Source: Pseudorasbora parva (lineage: Eukaryota; Chordata; Actinopteri; Cypriniformes; Gobionidae). From it: a stretch of DNA of 64,000 nucleotides. Under the pieces are notes generated by a model, which searched no databases, was not told the origin of the DNA, and saw only the letters and a program-made list of their open reading frames with translations. Positions 1 through 11,098 of this stretch are shown piece after piece (the first letter of the stretch is position 1; each line of letters starts with the position of its first letter). The position numbers and the translations under genes are program-made. Where the stretch lies: the NCBI RefSeq assembly GCF_024679245.1, contig NC_090178.1, forward strand, positions 6,835,702-6,899,701, written 5' to 3'.

Positions 1-516
1 GTCCATCTCACTATAGTCGTGGTACAATAATTTTACAAGTTATTGTGCGCACAAAAATCTAAATAATGACTTTATCCACCAAGTTATTGACGTGAACTCG
101 ACACATGCGCGAGAATATGACGCAGATCCACCGTTCATGACCCAGAAGAGGAGGAATGCCGCTATCGCCTGAGCTCACAGAGACCTACATGGAAGACAAT
201 AACTTGGCAGATTAAGTCATTATTTTGATTCTTTTTTGTGCACAAAAACTATTTTCGTTGCATTGTAAAATTATTGTACAGCCACTGTAGTGAGATGGAC
301 TTTGTATCGATGTTTTTAGTGCCTTTATTGGTCTTGTGTTTGGGAATGTACTGAATGCCAATGGAGGCCTATCTGAAGCCTCTCAGCCATCAGCTTTCAA
401 CAAAAATATCTTCACTTGTGTTCTGAAGATGAACGAAGGTGTTACAGGTGTCCAACGACATGAGGGTGAGTAATTAATGAAATCATTTTCATTTTTAGGT
501 GAACTAACCCTTTAAG
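1..516. mobile_element. TTAA-type palindromic miniature element, left part cut by window edge
   Basis: This is the distal part of the same element seen complete at 30527-31266. Both contain the block from 'GTCCATCTCACTA' through 'GTAGTGAGATGGACTTTG' and both end in 'GGTGAACTAACCCTTTAA'. The right end carries TTAA at 513-516. The missing left arm should lie just outside the window. It is non-coding. TTAA target duplications are typical of piggyBac and Kolobok superfamilies, so this is a non-autonomous derivative of one of them, resembling the Angel-like fold-back elements described in zebrafish (recalled, not checked). Confidence 0.8.
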
Positions 517-765
517 TTTATTGACATGTCTCCTATTGTCCTGTAGTGTCCCCTTGCCACTAATGTCCCTTACCCACCAATTCAAAATCCAGCAGTTTTC
601 TCAGAAGAGTGCAAACTGGTGCGTTCAGCCCTCGTTTTTTCTCTGCCTTGCTGCCCGTCTGGGGATTTATGCCGCAAAAGGCTCTGAAAACAGGGGGGGA
701 AAAAACACACTTATCAGGTAACATTTAAGACTGATATGACATGGTCATAACCATGACATGAGACA

Positions 766-1148
766 TTAAAGGGTTAGTTCACCCAAAAATTAAAATTTGA
801 TGTTTATCTGCTTACCCCCTAGTGCATCCAACACAGTAGGTGTGTTTGGTTCTTCAGTAGAACACAAATTAAGATTTTTAACTCCAACCGTTGCTGTGTG
901 CCAGTCAAATAATCATGTGAATGGATAAGGCTCTATGAGAGCAAAACACACAAACAAAAATGCTTAGGCAACGTGCACAAAAACCCTGCTGCTCCTGACG
1001 ACACATTGATTTGTTAAGACACGAACCGATCGGTTTCTGTGAGAAACTCAACAGTATTTATGTAATTTTTTTTACCTCATATCCCGACGAGTCTCATCAA
1101 GTTTTCCCATAGGCTATTTCTTCCGTCTGGTAAGGTCAAGATGGTGCG

Positions 1149-1244
<96 letters not shown>

Positions 1245-1691
1245 TGCCTCATTAGTGCCGGCACGGATCGGCCGAATGAGGATTCTACATAATATATATC
1301 TATGATCACACCAGCTTGACCTCACCAGACGGAAGTAATAGCCTATGGGAAAACTTGATGAGACTCGTTGGGATATGAGGTAAAAAAAAAAAATAACATA
1401 AATAGTGTTGTGTTTCTCACAGAAACCGATCGGTTTGTGTCTTAAGAAATCAATGTGTCGTCAGGAGCAGCAGGGTTTTTTATGCACATTGTCTAAGCAT
1501 GTTTTTTTTGTTTGTTTTGCTCTCATAGAATTGTTACCTATTCACCCCATTATATGACTGGCGCAGCAACGGTTGGAGTTAAAAATCTTCATTTGTGTTC
1601 TACTGAAGAAACAAACACACCTACATGTTGGATGCACTGGGCTAAGCAGATAAACATCTAATTTTCATTTTTGGGTGAACTAACCCTTTAA
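766..1691. mobile_element. Fold-back TTAA element with (TA)n centre
   Basis: Two inverted arms of roughly 380-400 bp face each other. The left begins 'TTAAAGGGTTAGTTCACCC' and the right ends with its complement 'GGGTGAACTAACCCTTTAA', TTAA being the outermost bases (766-769, 1688-1691). Arm landmarks pair in order, for example 'CCTGCTGCTCCTGACGACAC' with its complement near 1455, and 'ACCGATCGGTTTCTGTGAGA' near 1027 with its complement near 1415. The spacer is a long (TA)n plus a short unique loop. No reading frame is conserved. The single strand would form a very long hairpin. Confidence 0.85.
1154..1241. repeat. (TA)n microsatellite
   Basis: About 88 bp of uninterrupted TA dinucleotides form the loop region of the fold-back element around it. 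Confidence 0.97.
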
Positions 1692-1693
1692 GG

Positions 1694-1797
1694 CAGGGGT
1701 CCCCAACCTCGGTCCTGGAGGGCCACTGTTCTGCACAGTTTAAATCCAACCCCAATCAAACACACCTGAAACAGCTAATCAATGCCTATAAAATTAA
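1694..1797 (+). mobile_element. hAT-type miniature element, left end only
   Basis: It starts 'CAGGGGTCCCCAACCTCGG', a classic hAT terminal repeat (CAGGGGT...), followed by the 'TCCTGGAGGGCCACTG' and 'CAAACACACCTGAA' blocks of a very common cyprinid miniature element. No right terminus or 8-bp duplication is visible. The copy stops near a short palindrome around 1798-1817. Confidence 0.7.
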
Positions 1798-1823
1798 ACA
1801 TGACAGTGCCATGTTTAAACACA

Positions 1824-2327
1824 CCTCTGAATGAATTCAAGTGTGCTTGCGGCTTCTGCTGGATATTGCAAGTTGAAGACATAGTAGGCAGCGAAGACTG
1901 CTGCCAATCCATGCAGGAGGTTGCTGTGGGGCCCCATCACACATGCTCCTTCCATGGACATAATCCATGTGTCTGCGCCGCGCAGTATCTCTCCTGAAAC
2001 CCATTAACAATATAACTAAAAGCTGCACAACACACTATTGCCACCTAACATGAATTCATGTTCAAGTGGAGAAAGACTTACACAGATCCACTTGAACATT
2101 ATCTCCTTTGACCACCGCACCCTCCATCAACAACTCAAAGACATTTAAAAAAATTACAGAATTAACTTCTACAAAATTAGGGAAGATTATACCTGGTACA
2201 ACTAATCGAGGTGTGCTTGGCAGGGTGACAGCTCTCTCGATATCGGCAGCCGTGGCAGAGGGCTGGAGAATGAAAACCATGGGTGAGTTGAGTAAAGAAC
2301 AACAAAGAAAACTTGCCCCAAAAGCTG
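1824..2327 (-). pseudogene. Fragment of a fish-specific uncharacterised gene family, two exons
   Basis: Read on the minus strand, a good splice acceptor (T-rich tract then GACAG, near 2326-2331) opens an exon. It encodes FGASFLCC, then VTLPSTPRLVVPG, then LLMEGAVVKGDNVQVDL, and ends at a canonical GTAAGT donor near 2085. A short intron of about 85 bp ends at TTTCAG near 2000. The next segment (about 1999-1824) encodes GACVMGPHSNLLHGLAAVF, AAYYVFNLQYPAEAAS, TLEFIQR, stopping at a possible GTGTGT donor. The LAAVFAAYYVFNLQYP...TLEFIQR block is a motif I recall from the C-terminal part of many uncharacterised zebrafish/carp proteins; their function is unknown. The most natural junction of the two exons creates TGA, which suggests a dead copy. 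The first coding exons and C-terminus are absent. The exon structure argues against retroposition. Confidence 0.6.
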
Positions 2328-2330
2328 TCA

Positions 2331-3058
2331 AAAAATATATTTATACAAATATATACAATAATGTTATAAAATCTGTTCTTGATATATGCTTTAACAGTTA
2401 TAAGAAAAGAGCAAACATAAGCTACCTTTTTAAACTAACTCACTGACAGGAGGCAGACGAGACATTCTTCTCAAAGTCAAAGCCCACTATAAAAAAAACT
2501 TTCCACAGACCACCGGACTTTCAGCAAGTGCAAAAAAAATGAGAAGACACCTTTTATGATAACTACACACTTGAAAATATTTTTTCTAAGATGAACGTGC
2601 ACAGTTCAGTTTAAGATTTGGCACTATCGTATTACAAACTGACAGGAGCTAGCCGCTATGTTCGGCAAAACAGCAAAACGGACAAAAAATATATTTATAC
2701 AAATATATACAATAATGTTATAAAATCTGTTCTTGATATATGCTTTAACAGTTATAAGAAAAGAGCAAACATAAGCTACCTTTTTAAACTAACTCACTGA
2801 CAGGAGGCAGACGAGACGTTCTTCTCAAAGTCAAAGCCCACTATAAAAAAACTTTCCACAGACCACCGGACTTTCAGCACGTGCAAAAAAAAAAAAAAAA
2901 AAGAGAAGACACCTTTTATGATTACTACACTTAGAAATAATTTTTTCTAAGATGAACGTGTGCAGTTCAGTTTAAGGCACTTTATCGTTAGCTAGATTAC
3001 AAACAGAATGACAGGAGCTAGCAAGCTATGTTCGGCAAAACAGCGAAACGGACAAAAT

Positions 3059-3108
<50 letters not shown>

Positions 3109-3800
3109 TATTTATTATAATAATTAATTAATAATTATATATATACAATAATGTTATAAAATCTGTTCTTGATATATGCTTTAACAGTTATAAGAAAAGA
3201 GCAAACAGCTACCTTTTTAAACTAACTCACTGACAGGAGGCAGACGTGACAATCTTCTCAGAGGTCAAGCGCGTAATAAAAATCTTTCCACAGCACAGAC
3301 CACCGTAGATCCAAAGTTTGGATCATTTTACAGACTCGGATCTTTGAATCTCCTTAAGCAAAATTAACGAACTAATCATTTTGAGTTGAATCATGCGAGT
3401 TGAGCTAACGTTATAGAGATCTAACGTTACTATAGCTAATGTTACTGAAATATACCAAACGAAAAATAAGAAAAGAGCAAACATAAGCTAACGTTACCTT
3501 TATAAACTAACTCACTGACAGGAGGCAGACGTGACGTTATTCTCAGAAGTCAAGCGCGCCATAAAAAAAACTTTCCACAGAACACCGTAGATCCAAAGTT
3601 TGGATCATTTTACAGACTCGGGTCTTTGAATCTCCTTCAGCAAAAAAAGAACAAACTAATCATTTTGAGTTTAATGATGAGAGTTGAGCTAACGTTATAG
3701 AGAACTGACGTTACTCTAGCTAATGTTACTGAAATATACCAAACGAAAAATTGTGAATATTTCGTACCTGGATGTGGTAACTTTTCCCGGATGGTTTGAG
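2331..3800. repeat. Locally duplicated upstream/intron DNA of the gene fragment
   Basis: A unit of about 355 bp (from 'ATATTTATACAAATATATAC' to 'AGCAAAACGGACAAAA') occurs at 2333-2684 and again at 2687-3058, with a third diverged start at about 3142 after a (TA)n insert. The segment around 'ACCGTAGATCCAAAGTTTGG' to 'TATACCAAACGAAAAAT' occurs at about 3302-3470 and 3586-3752. On the minus strand these blocks lie 5' of the gene fragment. They include possible donor sites (CATCCAG|GTACGA near 3768), so they may be repeated 5' exons or introns. Confidence 0.75.
3062..3104. repeat. (TA)n microsatellite
   Basis: About 43 bp of TA repeats interrupt the third copy of the duplicated unit. Confidence 0.95.
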
Positions 3801-4276
3801 TAAAGACGCCGCTTCACCGCAGTCGGTTCGTGGTGTTTTTTACCGGGAGTGTCAAGTCACTGAGATGTCACTGAAAAATACCAAACGAAACAATCACCAC
3901 TCACTCATATCACCAGTATTAATATATCCATGGACTTATAAAAATAGATTTTATGTTAACGTTTCATACCTGAGATGTGTTCCTTCCAAAAATGTTTGAT
4001 TCTGGTGCATTGGCCGCCACAGTGCCGCGCAATTTCAAAATTCAAATAGTAGGAATCCCACAATGCTATGCGGTGGCTGTAAAATAATGCTTTTACAGTG
4101 TAGTTACAACAAAATTACAAGACTGTCCATAAATTTCCCATCATGCATTTGCATTTACAATAAAAAAATGAATACAATAAGTTGTTGTAAAATTTACTGT
4201 AAAAATTACATCAATTGCTAACAGTGTACCAATATTCAATCCCCTTATACACTAATCTTACCCCTAAACCTAACCA

Positions 4277-4486
4277 CACTCTCAGAAAAAAAGGTACAGT
4301 GCTGTCACTGGGGCGGTACCCTAAGGTACAAAAGTAAAAAGGTACATCTTTGTACCTTACTCACCCTGGTACATATCAGTACTTTAAGAGTGCATATTTG
4401 TACCTTAAAAGTACATGTTAGTACCTTTTTGGTTTTGTATAGGGTACCGCCCCAGTGACAGCAATGTACCTTTTTTTCTGAGAGTG
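4277..4486. mobile_element. Palindromic GGTAC-rich miniature element
   Basis: Inverted termini 'CACTCTCAGAAAAAAAGGTA' and its complement 'TACCTTTTTTTCTGAGAGTG' bound about 210 bp with many GGTAC/GTACC steps and a mirrored 'GGGGCGGTACCCT' core. A related element lies at 24436-24700. It is non-coding and non-autonomous. It abuts a Tc1-like remnant directly. Confidence 0.8.
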
Positions 4487-4488
4487 CA

Positions 4489-5119
4489 GCATAAGGATTT
4501 GAGTGAGTTTGACAAGGACTAAATTCTAATGGCTCGACGACTGGGTCAGAGCATCTCCAAAACTGCAGCTCTTGTGGGGTGTTCCCGGTCTGCAGTGGTC
4601 AGTATCTATCAAAAGAGCTCCAAGGAAGGAACAGTGGAGAACCGGCCACAGGGTCATGGGTGGTCAAGGCTCATTGATGCACATGGGAAGTGAAGGCTGG
4701 TCTGTGTGGTCCGATCAAACAGACGAGCTACTGTAGCTCAAACTGCTCCAGAAGTTAAGGCTGGTTCTGATAGAAAGGTGTCAGAATACACAGAGCATCA
4801 CAGTTTGTTGCGTATGGGGCTGCACAGCTGCAGACCACTCAGGGTGTCCATGCTGACCCCTGTCCACCAAAAGAACGAAGAACAGTGGAAACGTGAGCAT
4901 CAGAACTGGAAAACGGAGCAAGTGAAGAAGATGGCCTGATGAATCACGTTTTGTTTTATGTCATGGCTGTGTGTGTGTGTGCATCACTTACCTTGGGAAC
5001 ACATGGCACCAGGATGCACTATGGGAAGAAGGCAAGCCGATGGAGCCAGTGTGTTGCTTTGGGCAATGTTCTGCTGGGAAACCTTGCATGGGTCCTGCCA
5101 TCCATGTGGACATTACTAT
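4489..5119 (+). pseudogene. Tc1-like transposase, internally deleted
   Basis: Translation follows the teleost Tc1 transposase order. There is a helix-turn-helix region (FDKD, ARRLGQSISKTAALVG, SAVVSIYQK), then RRATVAQTAPEVKAGSDRKVS with LLRMGLHSCRPLRVSMLTPV (4706-4939), then TEQVKK followed by a stop. A GT-rich gap precedes the EHMAPGCTMGRRQADGAS block with WAMFCWETL (4990-5095). The segment that should carry the first catalytic Asp (SDESR) is replaced by microsatellite-like TGTG sequence, and the D-then-E part beyond 5119 is missing. Frameshifts and stops are common. It cannot make an active DD34E transposase. Related copies are at 46747 (minus) and 62689 (plus). Confidence 0.85.
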
Positions 5120-5496
5120 GAAACGTTACTTTTAAAGCAAGAAGAGTGCCACACAATACACTATACACGTTTTCTTTTGCTCCAATATTCGTACACTGCA
5201 ACAAGTACTGGGGGATGTAAACGTGTAGAGATATTAATAGGCCTATTTATAAAAAATATTGATCTAAGTATCTTCTACATACTCAGTATTTTCCATAGGA
5301 TTTAGTGAAACTGTAGTGGACCTCTGTCCCTCGTTCGGAGGCATGCCCCCCTGGAGGAAAATTCAGTGCATTTTAATGTTAAATTCCTTAATTTGGTGCA
5401 CTTTAAGAGTTCAAAATTCAGAGCTCAAAAAGCCTCGACTTCAACTTTAAAGGGACTCTTACACTCCATAATAGTAATAGTTAAATCCTATGAGAG
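5120..5496. other. Unassigned spacer
   Basis: AT-rich DNA between the Tc1 remnant and the next repeat. No convincing exon, RNA gene or terminal repeat was seen. Confidence 0.5.
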
Positions 5497-5757
5497 GACT
5501 CGAGATCAACACAAAACACAAAAACAGCCGTGGATCCTTCAGGGAACGACACACAGCTTTAAGAATCAGGTGTTCATAAACTTTTGAACGGGGTAATTTT
5601 AATAAATTCAGCTATTTTTTGTGTCTTGTGGACTATATGTAAACTTTTTTTATGTAAAATATTTTATTCAGGACAGCACTAAATAAAAAAATGCATTTTT
5701 TTATGATCTCTCTTATTTTGTTAAAATTATTCACATTTTCACAGATTCTGCCAGCGT
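5497..5757. repeat. Interspersed repeat, copy 1 of 2
   Basis: From 'GGACTCGAGATCAACACAAA' to 'CAGATTCTGCCAGCG' this copy matches 7541-7797 almost base for base, with only a few short differences. The 'AAACTTTTGAACGGGGTAAT' and 'TTGTGGACTATATGTAAAC' blocks recall a common cyprinid repeat tail. Class is uncertain. Confidence 0.75.
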
Positions 5758-6900
5758 TTAGGCGTGGAGATTCACGAGGAATCACACGGTGTAGACATAG
5801 CCTATGCGGATAGCTCAAAATGCGCACAGATAACACCACTCGGTTTAAGAAAGTGGCGTGCATGTTTACACAAAGTCATGATGCCATGTTGCAAAATGCT
5901 AGATCTTATTTTGAAGCTTCTGTTTGAGAAAAATTAACTAGCAAATGTTGAACATATTAATCCGGAATCGGATGTTGACAGCTAGCAGTTTCAGCAAAAA
6001 CGCTAACCCCCGCCAGTACGATAACGCCCATTTGTGGCCGCAGTTGGATGATATTAGTTAACTGAGATGCGGAGCTGATCACGCACTTCTCTTTGCACAG
6101 CGCAAACATTCTATTTCATGAGGACACAAAACCTTATCGAGCTCTGATATCAATTTGTGGCAGTCAGTGTTGATATTGTGGCAGGGTGCCACAGATAAAT
6201 AAATGTATGGGAATCTCTGATACTTTCCATTCTCAACATGTTTTATGGCATACCAGGCATACTACTGTATATAGAAGTAATACAACTGAGAACTTTCTTG
6301 CAGATTTGCATTCTTCTATATTACAAAATGATAATAATGACTAATTAAAATTTTTTCAAGAATTAACAATTACAACATATCATTTTGTCATTTTATGACA
6401 ACAACTAAAATTAAGAGCATAAATATTCTAAGAGAAAACCACAATATTTACACGATTTGAAAGTTTATTTTAATAAATATCAAAAATGTAAAAGGTATGC
6501 ATCATAGATGACACCTAGATGAACACTTTACATTTGGTTTTTAATAACTAACTAAGGCTAGTGTGCACTGCAGTGTAGCCTATTGTAGAACAAAACGTAA
6601 AACTATTGTCCAGTTTACTACAGGCTTTAAGATTGTTTATCGTCTTACCTCCCTCAAACTCATCGTCTCTCTTTTCTGCTTCCCTGTCCCTGCTTCGTAC
6701 AACAACAAATGTTCTGAGAGAATCTGAGATTCTTATTCTGAGAATAAGATTATTACTGGACTTCTGTGTAGGCTACACTGCTGCGCGCTGCAGTTGCTAG
6801 GAAGCGTGCACGCATGCGTCAGTTTGTTTTCGGTTTTCTATTAAACTGTGTTGATTTGGGTACGTTGCATACAGATCCAAACTAAATACATTGACAATGA
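5758..6900. other. Spacer without recognisable features
   Basis: Mixed, mostly AT-rich sequence between repeats. Short open frames on both strands lack splice context or family motifs. The hAT end at 6999 may belong to an element whose left boundary lies somewhere in this stretch. Confidence 0.4.
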
Positions 6901-6924
6901 CAAATAAAATGTTAAAATTCAAGC

Positions 6925-6999
6925 TTGCGATTTTACTGGGGCACAGGAGATTTATACTGGGGCATGTGCCCCAGTAAAAGGGGTCTAGCAACGCCCCTG
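6925..6999 (-). mobile_element. hAT-type element terminus
   Basis: Read on the minus strand the end begins 'CAGGGGCGTTGCTAGACCCC' followed by an 'ACTGGGGCAC' block that is mirrored a few bases on. This matches a widespread teleost hAT end. The other terminus is not identified, so only the end is annotated. Confidence 0.55.
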
Positions 7000-7002
7000 G
7001 TT

Positions 7003-7125
7003 GTAGCGCTATCCAATTGCGTGCAGAGGGAGTTTGAAAGACAACCGTTTATCCCACCCCTCGGATTGAGCCAATGGTGAGTTTCCAGACCAAACATCTT
7101 GATGTGGGTCTGGCTTGTCAGACTA
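7003..7125 (-). mobile_element. Half copy of the TAGCCTGACAAGCC miniature element
   Basis: Complementary to the first 120 bp of the complete element at 44519-45045: 'GGTCTGGCTTGTCA' here mirrors 'TGACAAGCCAGACC' there, and 'GGTTGTAGCGCTATCC' mirrors its inner part. Only one terminal half is present, adjacent to a hAT end. Confidence 0.75.
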
Positions 7126-7309
7126 TTTGAGTCCCTCAATCGTCCTCAGTGTGCCAGCTGCACCTGATCAATAAAGACTAGCAAGGGCAACAGACTTAAC
7201 TATCCAATTCAATTTTCTGTTTGTTTGTTTATATTTTTTTAAAAATGTGTACGATCGATTAACCGATTAACTGAGACTTCTTACAGCACTTGCAGCCCTT
7301 GTTTGTTTA

Positions 7310-7392
7310 GTTGCTTCTATTGCTCTCCTCTTTTGTAAGTCACTTTGATAAAAGCGTCGGCTACAGTAAATGATTAAATGTTAAATGTTAAG
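7310..7392 (+). mobile_element. SINE/L2-type 3' tail
   Basis: 'TTTGTAAGTCACTTTGATAA' then 'AAGCGTC', ending in a loose TAAATG-repeat, is the characteristic 3' tail shared by teleost L2-family LINEs and the SINEs they mobilise. A related tail occurs inverted at 33995-34125. No internal promoter boxes are visible in this fragment. Confidence 0.55.
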
Positions 7393-7540
7393 TTAAATGA
7401 AAATATGGATCTTAAAATCATACAGTCACTGCTGGAAGGGGTTCAAATATGCAAAAGATGCTGGAAAACTGAAGAATGTTTAGGACCTTAAAGATTTTTC
7501 TGAAGAATGTTGGCCAGTTTAACTGCTCAGGACAAACAAG

Positions 7541-7797
7541 GGACTCGAGATCAACACAAAACACAAAAACAGCCGTGGATCATCCAGGGAACGACAGCTT
7601 TAAGAATCAAGGGTTCATAAACTTTTGAACGGGGTAATTTTAATAAATTCAGCTATTTTTTGTGTCTTGTGGACTATATGTAAACATTTTTTTATGTAAA
7701 ATATTTTATTCAGGACAGCACTAAATAAAAAAATGCATTTTTTTATGATCTCTCTTATTTTGTTAAAATTATTCACATTTTCACAGATTCTGCCAGC
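7541..7797. repeat. Interspersed repeat, copy 2 of 2
   Basis: Near-identical partner of 5497-5757 in direct orientation, about 2.04 kb downstream. Upstream flanking bases differ, so this is probably two insertions or a segmental duplication with a replaced interior. Confidence 0.75.
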
Positions 7798-8688
7798 GGT
7801 TCATTTTTCATTTTTCAACAGTATATAATAAAAAATATGAAGCAAAATATGTTTAATAGATATTTACCAATATTTCATAAATATTTGAATATTTACAATA
7901 CTCTACAATTAACATTTCTCAATAATTAGATCACAGTTTCCTTATGAACTGTATATATACATATACTTTTTTTTTTAAAATAAATAGTTGATGCATACAT
8001 CAAAATAAAAAAATCTTTAAAATAAATAAATATGTGTGCACATGTTGTCACATTTTTATGGATGCATAATTTGTCACTTAAAGGTATTTGGTTCAAAAAC
8101 ATGGTGTCCAAAACTACCCATGAGCAAAGATGGCAGCATTCAAATGGAATACTTTAAGTGATGATATGCACCAGCACATGCCATGCAGATGAATGAGAAT
8201 GCTGACAGACAGATCTCTCCAGGCATTATAAACCTCAACCGTGCATTAAAGACTCAGCCATGAGCCACTGAAGTGCAGCAGCAGATGCCCATGAATACTG
8301 TCACATTTCTGGGCATCTCCTGCCTCACTTCAGCTTTGATAAGCTCATCGTTGTGCTGTTTGTCTTGTGTCGTCCGGTTTATCCCGCGGCCAGGATCACT
8401 GCTCTTCATCAAACAGCCTCCAGCTGCAGATGACTGACAGCTCCAGTCCTTTAAGAATAGAATATCAGCCTGTAGTCACTCTGCATTCCTCCAGGACTTG
8501 CTTTAGAGTTTCTACAGTTGCTAAGACCACTTTCTCAATACTTGGGTCACTTTTTCAAAACTCTTCACACAGTGATCACAACAGCAACTGTGGATCATTT
8601 ATCATTGCTTTGGCGCAAAATCCTTTCAATTACTTTTAAATGACCTAAATTATCATCTCACAAGGAGACAAAAAAACTGACAAAACTC
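7798..8688. other. Spacer without recognisable features
   Basis: AT-rich first half (A/T runs at 7960-8040), then about 550 bp of more balanced composition (8120-8690) with no repeat signature. The 90-residue open frame at 8367-8639 has no recognisable motif. Confidence 0.4.
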
Positions 8689-9018
8689 TACAGGTCCTTC
8701 TCAAAAAATTAGCATATGTAATAAAAGTTCATTATTTTCCATAATGTAATGATAAAAATTAAACTTTCATATATTTTAGATTCATTGCACACCAACTGAA
8801 ATATTTCAGGTCTTTTATTATTTTAATACGGATGATTTTGGCATACAGCTCGTGAAAACCCCAAATTCCTGCCTCAAAAAATTAGCATATCATGAAAAGG
8901 TTCTCTAAACGAGCTATTAACCTAATCATCTGAATCAACTAATGAACTCTAAACACCTGCAAAAGATTCCTGAGGCTTTTAAAAACTCCCAGCCTGGTTC
9001 ATTACTCAAAACCGCAAT
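8689..9018 (+). mobile_element. Tc1-like transposon 5' end
   Basis: Starts at a TA with 'CAGGTCCTTCTCAAAAAATT' and contains the inner direct repeat 'CTCAAAAAATTAGCATATCA' about 180 bp in, typical of one teleost Tc1 family with long structured ends. The untranslated leader ('CCTGGTTCATTACTCAAAAC') is retained. The copy breaks off just where the transposase ATG is expected and passes into the 51-bp minisatellite. Confidence 0.75.
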
Positions 9019-9019
9019 C

Positions 9020-9697
9020 AATGAACCTCATTGGTTCTCGCTGAAGATCAAGCGTGCTGCGTCACACGAGAATGAACCTCATTGGTTCTCGCTGAAGCTC
9101 AAACGTGCTGCGTAATACGAGAATGAACCTCATTGGTTCTCGCTGAAGCTCAAACGTGCTGCGTAACACGAGAATAAACCTCATTGGTTCTCGCTGAAGC
9201 TCAAACGTGCTGCGTAACACGAGAATGAAACTCATTGGATCTCGCTGAAGCTCAAACGTGCTGCGTAACACGAGAATGAACCTCATTGGTTCTCGCTGAA
9301 GATCAAGCGTGCTGCGTCACACGAGAATGAACCTCATTGGTTCTTCCTGAAGCTCAAACGTGCTGCGTAACACGAGAATGAACCTCATTGGTTCTTCCTG
9401 AAGCTCAAACGTGCTGCGTAACACGAGAATGAACCTCATTGGTTCTTCCTGAAGCTCAAACGTGCTGCGTAACACGAGAATGAACCTCATTGGTTCTCGC
9501 TGAAGCTTAAACGTGCTGCGTAACACGAGAATGAACCTCATTGGTTCTCGCTGAAGCTCAAACGTGCTGCGTAACACGAGAATGAACCTCATTGGTTCTT
9601 CCTGAAGCTCAAACGTGCTGCGTAACACGAGAATGAACCTCATTGGTTCTTCCTGAAGCTCAAACGTGCTGCGTAACACGAGAATGAACCTCACTGG
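9020..9697. repeat. 51-bp minisatellite, about 13.3 copies
   Basis: Units start every 51 bp from 9020 to 9683 with 'AATGAACCTCATTGGTTCT'. Two main variants occur (CTCGCTGAA and CTTCCTGAA). Units 1 and 6 share the private variant 'GATCAAGCGTGCTGCGTCAC', which suggests a block of five units (255 bp) was copied. Because 51 is divisible by three, the minus strand stays open across the array, but the 17-residue periodic peptide is a by-product. Each unit carries ATTGG (a CCAAT box in reverse). Confidence 0.95.
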
Positions 9698-11098
9698 TGT
9701 TTTTGAGGTCAGAGTGTGTCTGTTGGTTGGCAATTTTTTATTATATGGAAGAATGGCTTGATTTGAGTGTGTTTTGGTAGTTTAAGTGCATTATGAATGT
9801 AAAATCTAAAGATGTAACTGTGTGAAGATTTTTGGAAAAGTATTGAGACATGGGTCCTAGCAATTGTAAAGACCCCCCCACCACCACCCCCACCCCCGTA
9901 AAACAGGGCTGTTGGACTATCTGGAGTGGAATGTTGGCATTACAGGTTCCAGATAACAGCGATAACAGCAGAGAAGATTTTCACATTATCAAAGTATTAA
10001 TATATCTGTCTTTCATGGTGAACATTCCTCACAAGCATCAAAAGGGTGAAAAATGTGCTTATTAATTGCCCGGAATTTTTCTCTGTAATTCCAAGTCAAT
10101 TTAGACTGAGATGTCAATCAGGCGGATTAGGCCTGTTTGTCGTCACGGTGGCGCCGACTGCCGAAAAATGAATAAATAGGAAGATTATGCGATCAGAAAT
10201 TTGGACTGATTTCATTACAATTTCATCATGGCCTCGTCTCAAATCTCTAAATTGCTTATTAAGCCAGATTTTAATGCGTGTTCCTCTGTCAGCACTTCAA
10301 ATAAGCCAGATATTAGGGCACTTGCTCATTTTTTCAGGCATGCAGGAGGGAAAAATGCTGCGCTGTTTTACCTTGGTGCTTTGTGAACACATATTTTGAT
10401 GTTCTATGGGAATAATCCATAGATTTTTATACTGTATCCGCTAAACCTCACAGAAAACGTTTTACATTTTCAAAAAACATCACTTATATGATTTATAAGC
10501 TGTTTTCCTCATGTTCACTAAAAAATCTAACTAACAAAATTGTATTCATGGCTCAGAATTATTAGCGTTTTTGTTAAAAGAATTGTTCATTAAAATATGA
10601 AAAGTATGTAATCATGTTTGTTCCAAACCTTTATGTGTTCTGTAAAGCACAAATGAATGAGTCAAAAAAATTTAAGCACCACTAAAACATAACTTTAGTT
10701 CAAATGACTCATGCGCTATATGATGCTTTGTGCGGCGAACTGAAAATCTTGAAAGCTCTTAAATTTCCTCCATATCCAGACTCAAAAAGGCCTGCATGTT
10801 ATACTTGGTTTTGATGGCAAACACCTTTGATTTTTGCATGTGCCGCAGCAGAATGCAGCTTTATCAGTCTAGAGGATTTCAATAAATAAGCAGGCATTAT
10901 AGTTAGCTCCCAGAATAACACATGCAATTTACCAACATTTGAAGGAAACTCTATCGCTCCCTTGAGAACTGAGGTTTATTAGACTCCCATTATCAGTAAC
11001 CCCATTATCAATATCATTAACTAAAAACTATTAAAAATTTTGTTAATGGAAATAAAACTGAATTAAAACAATACAAACATATTAGATTAAACTAAATG
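9698..11098. other. Spacer, largely AT-rich
   Basis: No exon or complete repeat recognised. At about 10570-10790 a degraded stretch ('GTTCATTAAAATATGAAA', 'GTTCCAAACC') resembles the inside of TTAA-type miniature elements but has no termini. Confidence 0.4.

Noticed and set aside
2108..2446. 112-residue plus-strand frame
   Set aside because: It is antisense to the minus-strand gene fragment, which has splice signals and family motifs.
5420..7800. Single transposon bounded by the two 257-261-bp direct copies (LTR-style)
   Set aside because: The interior has no reverse transcriptase or gag-like coding, includes unrelated hAT and SINE pieces, and flanks show no duplication; independent copies are simpler.
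9020..9697. CRISPR-like array
   Set aside because: Units are contiguous with no unique spacers, and the window is eukaryotic.
9062..9733. Minus-strand open frames with a 17-residue repeat (74 and 138 residues)
   Set aside because: They are the by-product of a 51-bp, stop-free minisatellite; no start context, no flanking exon and no other protein features.
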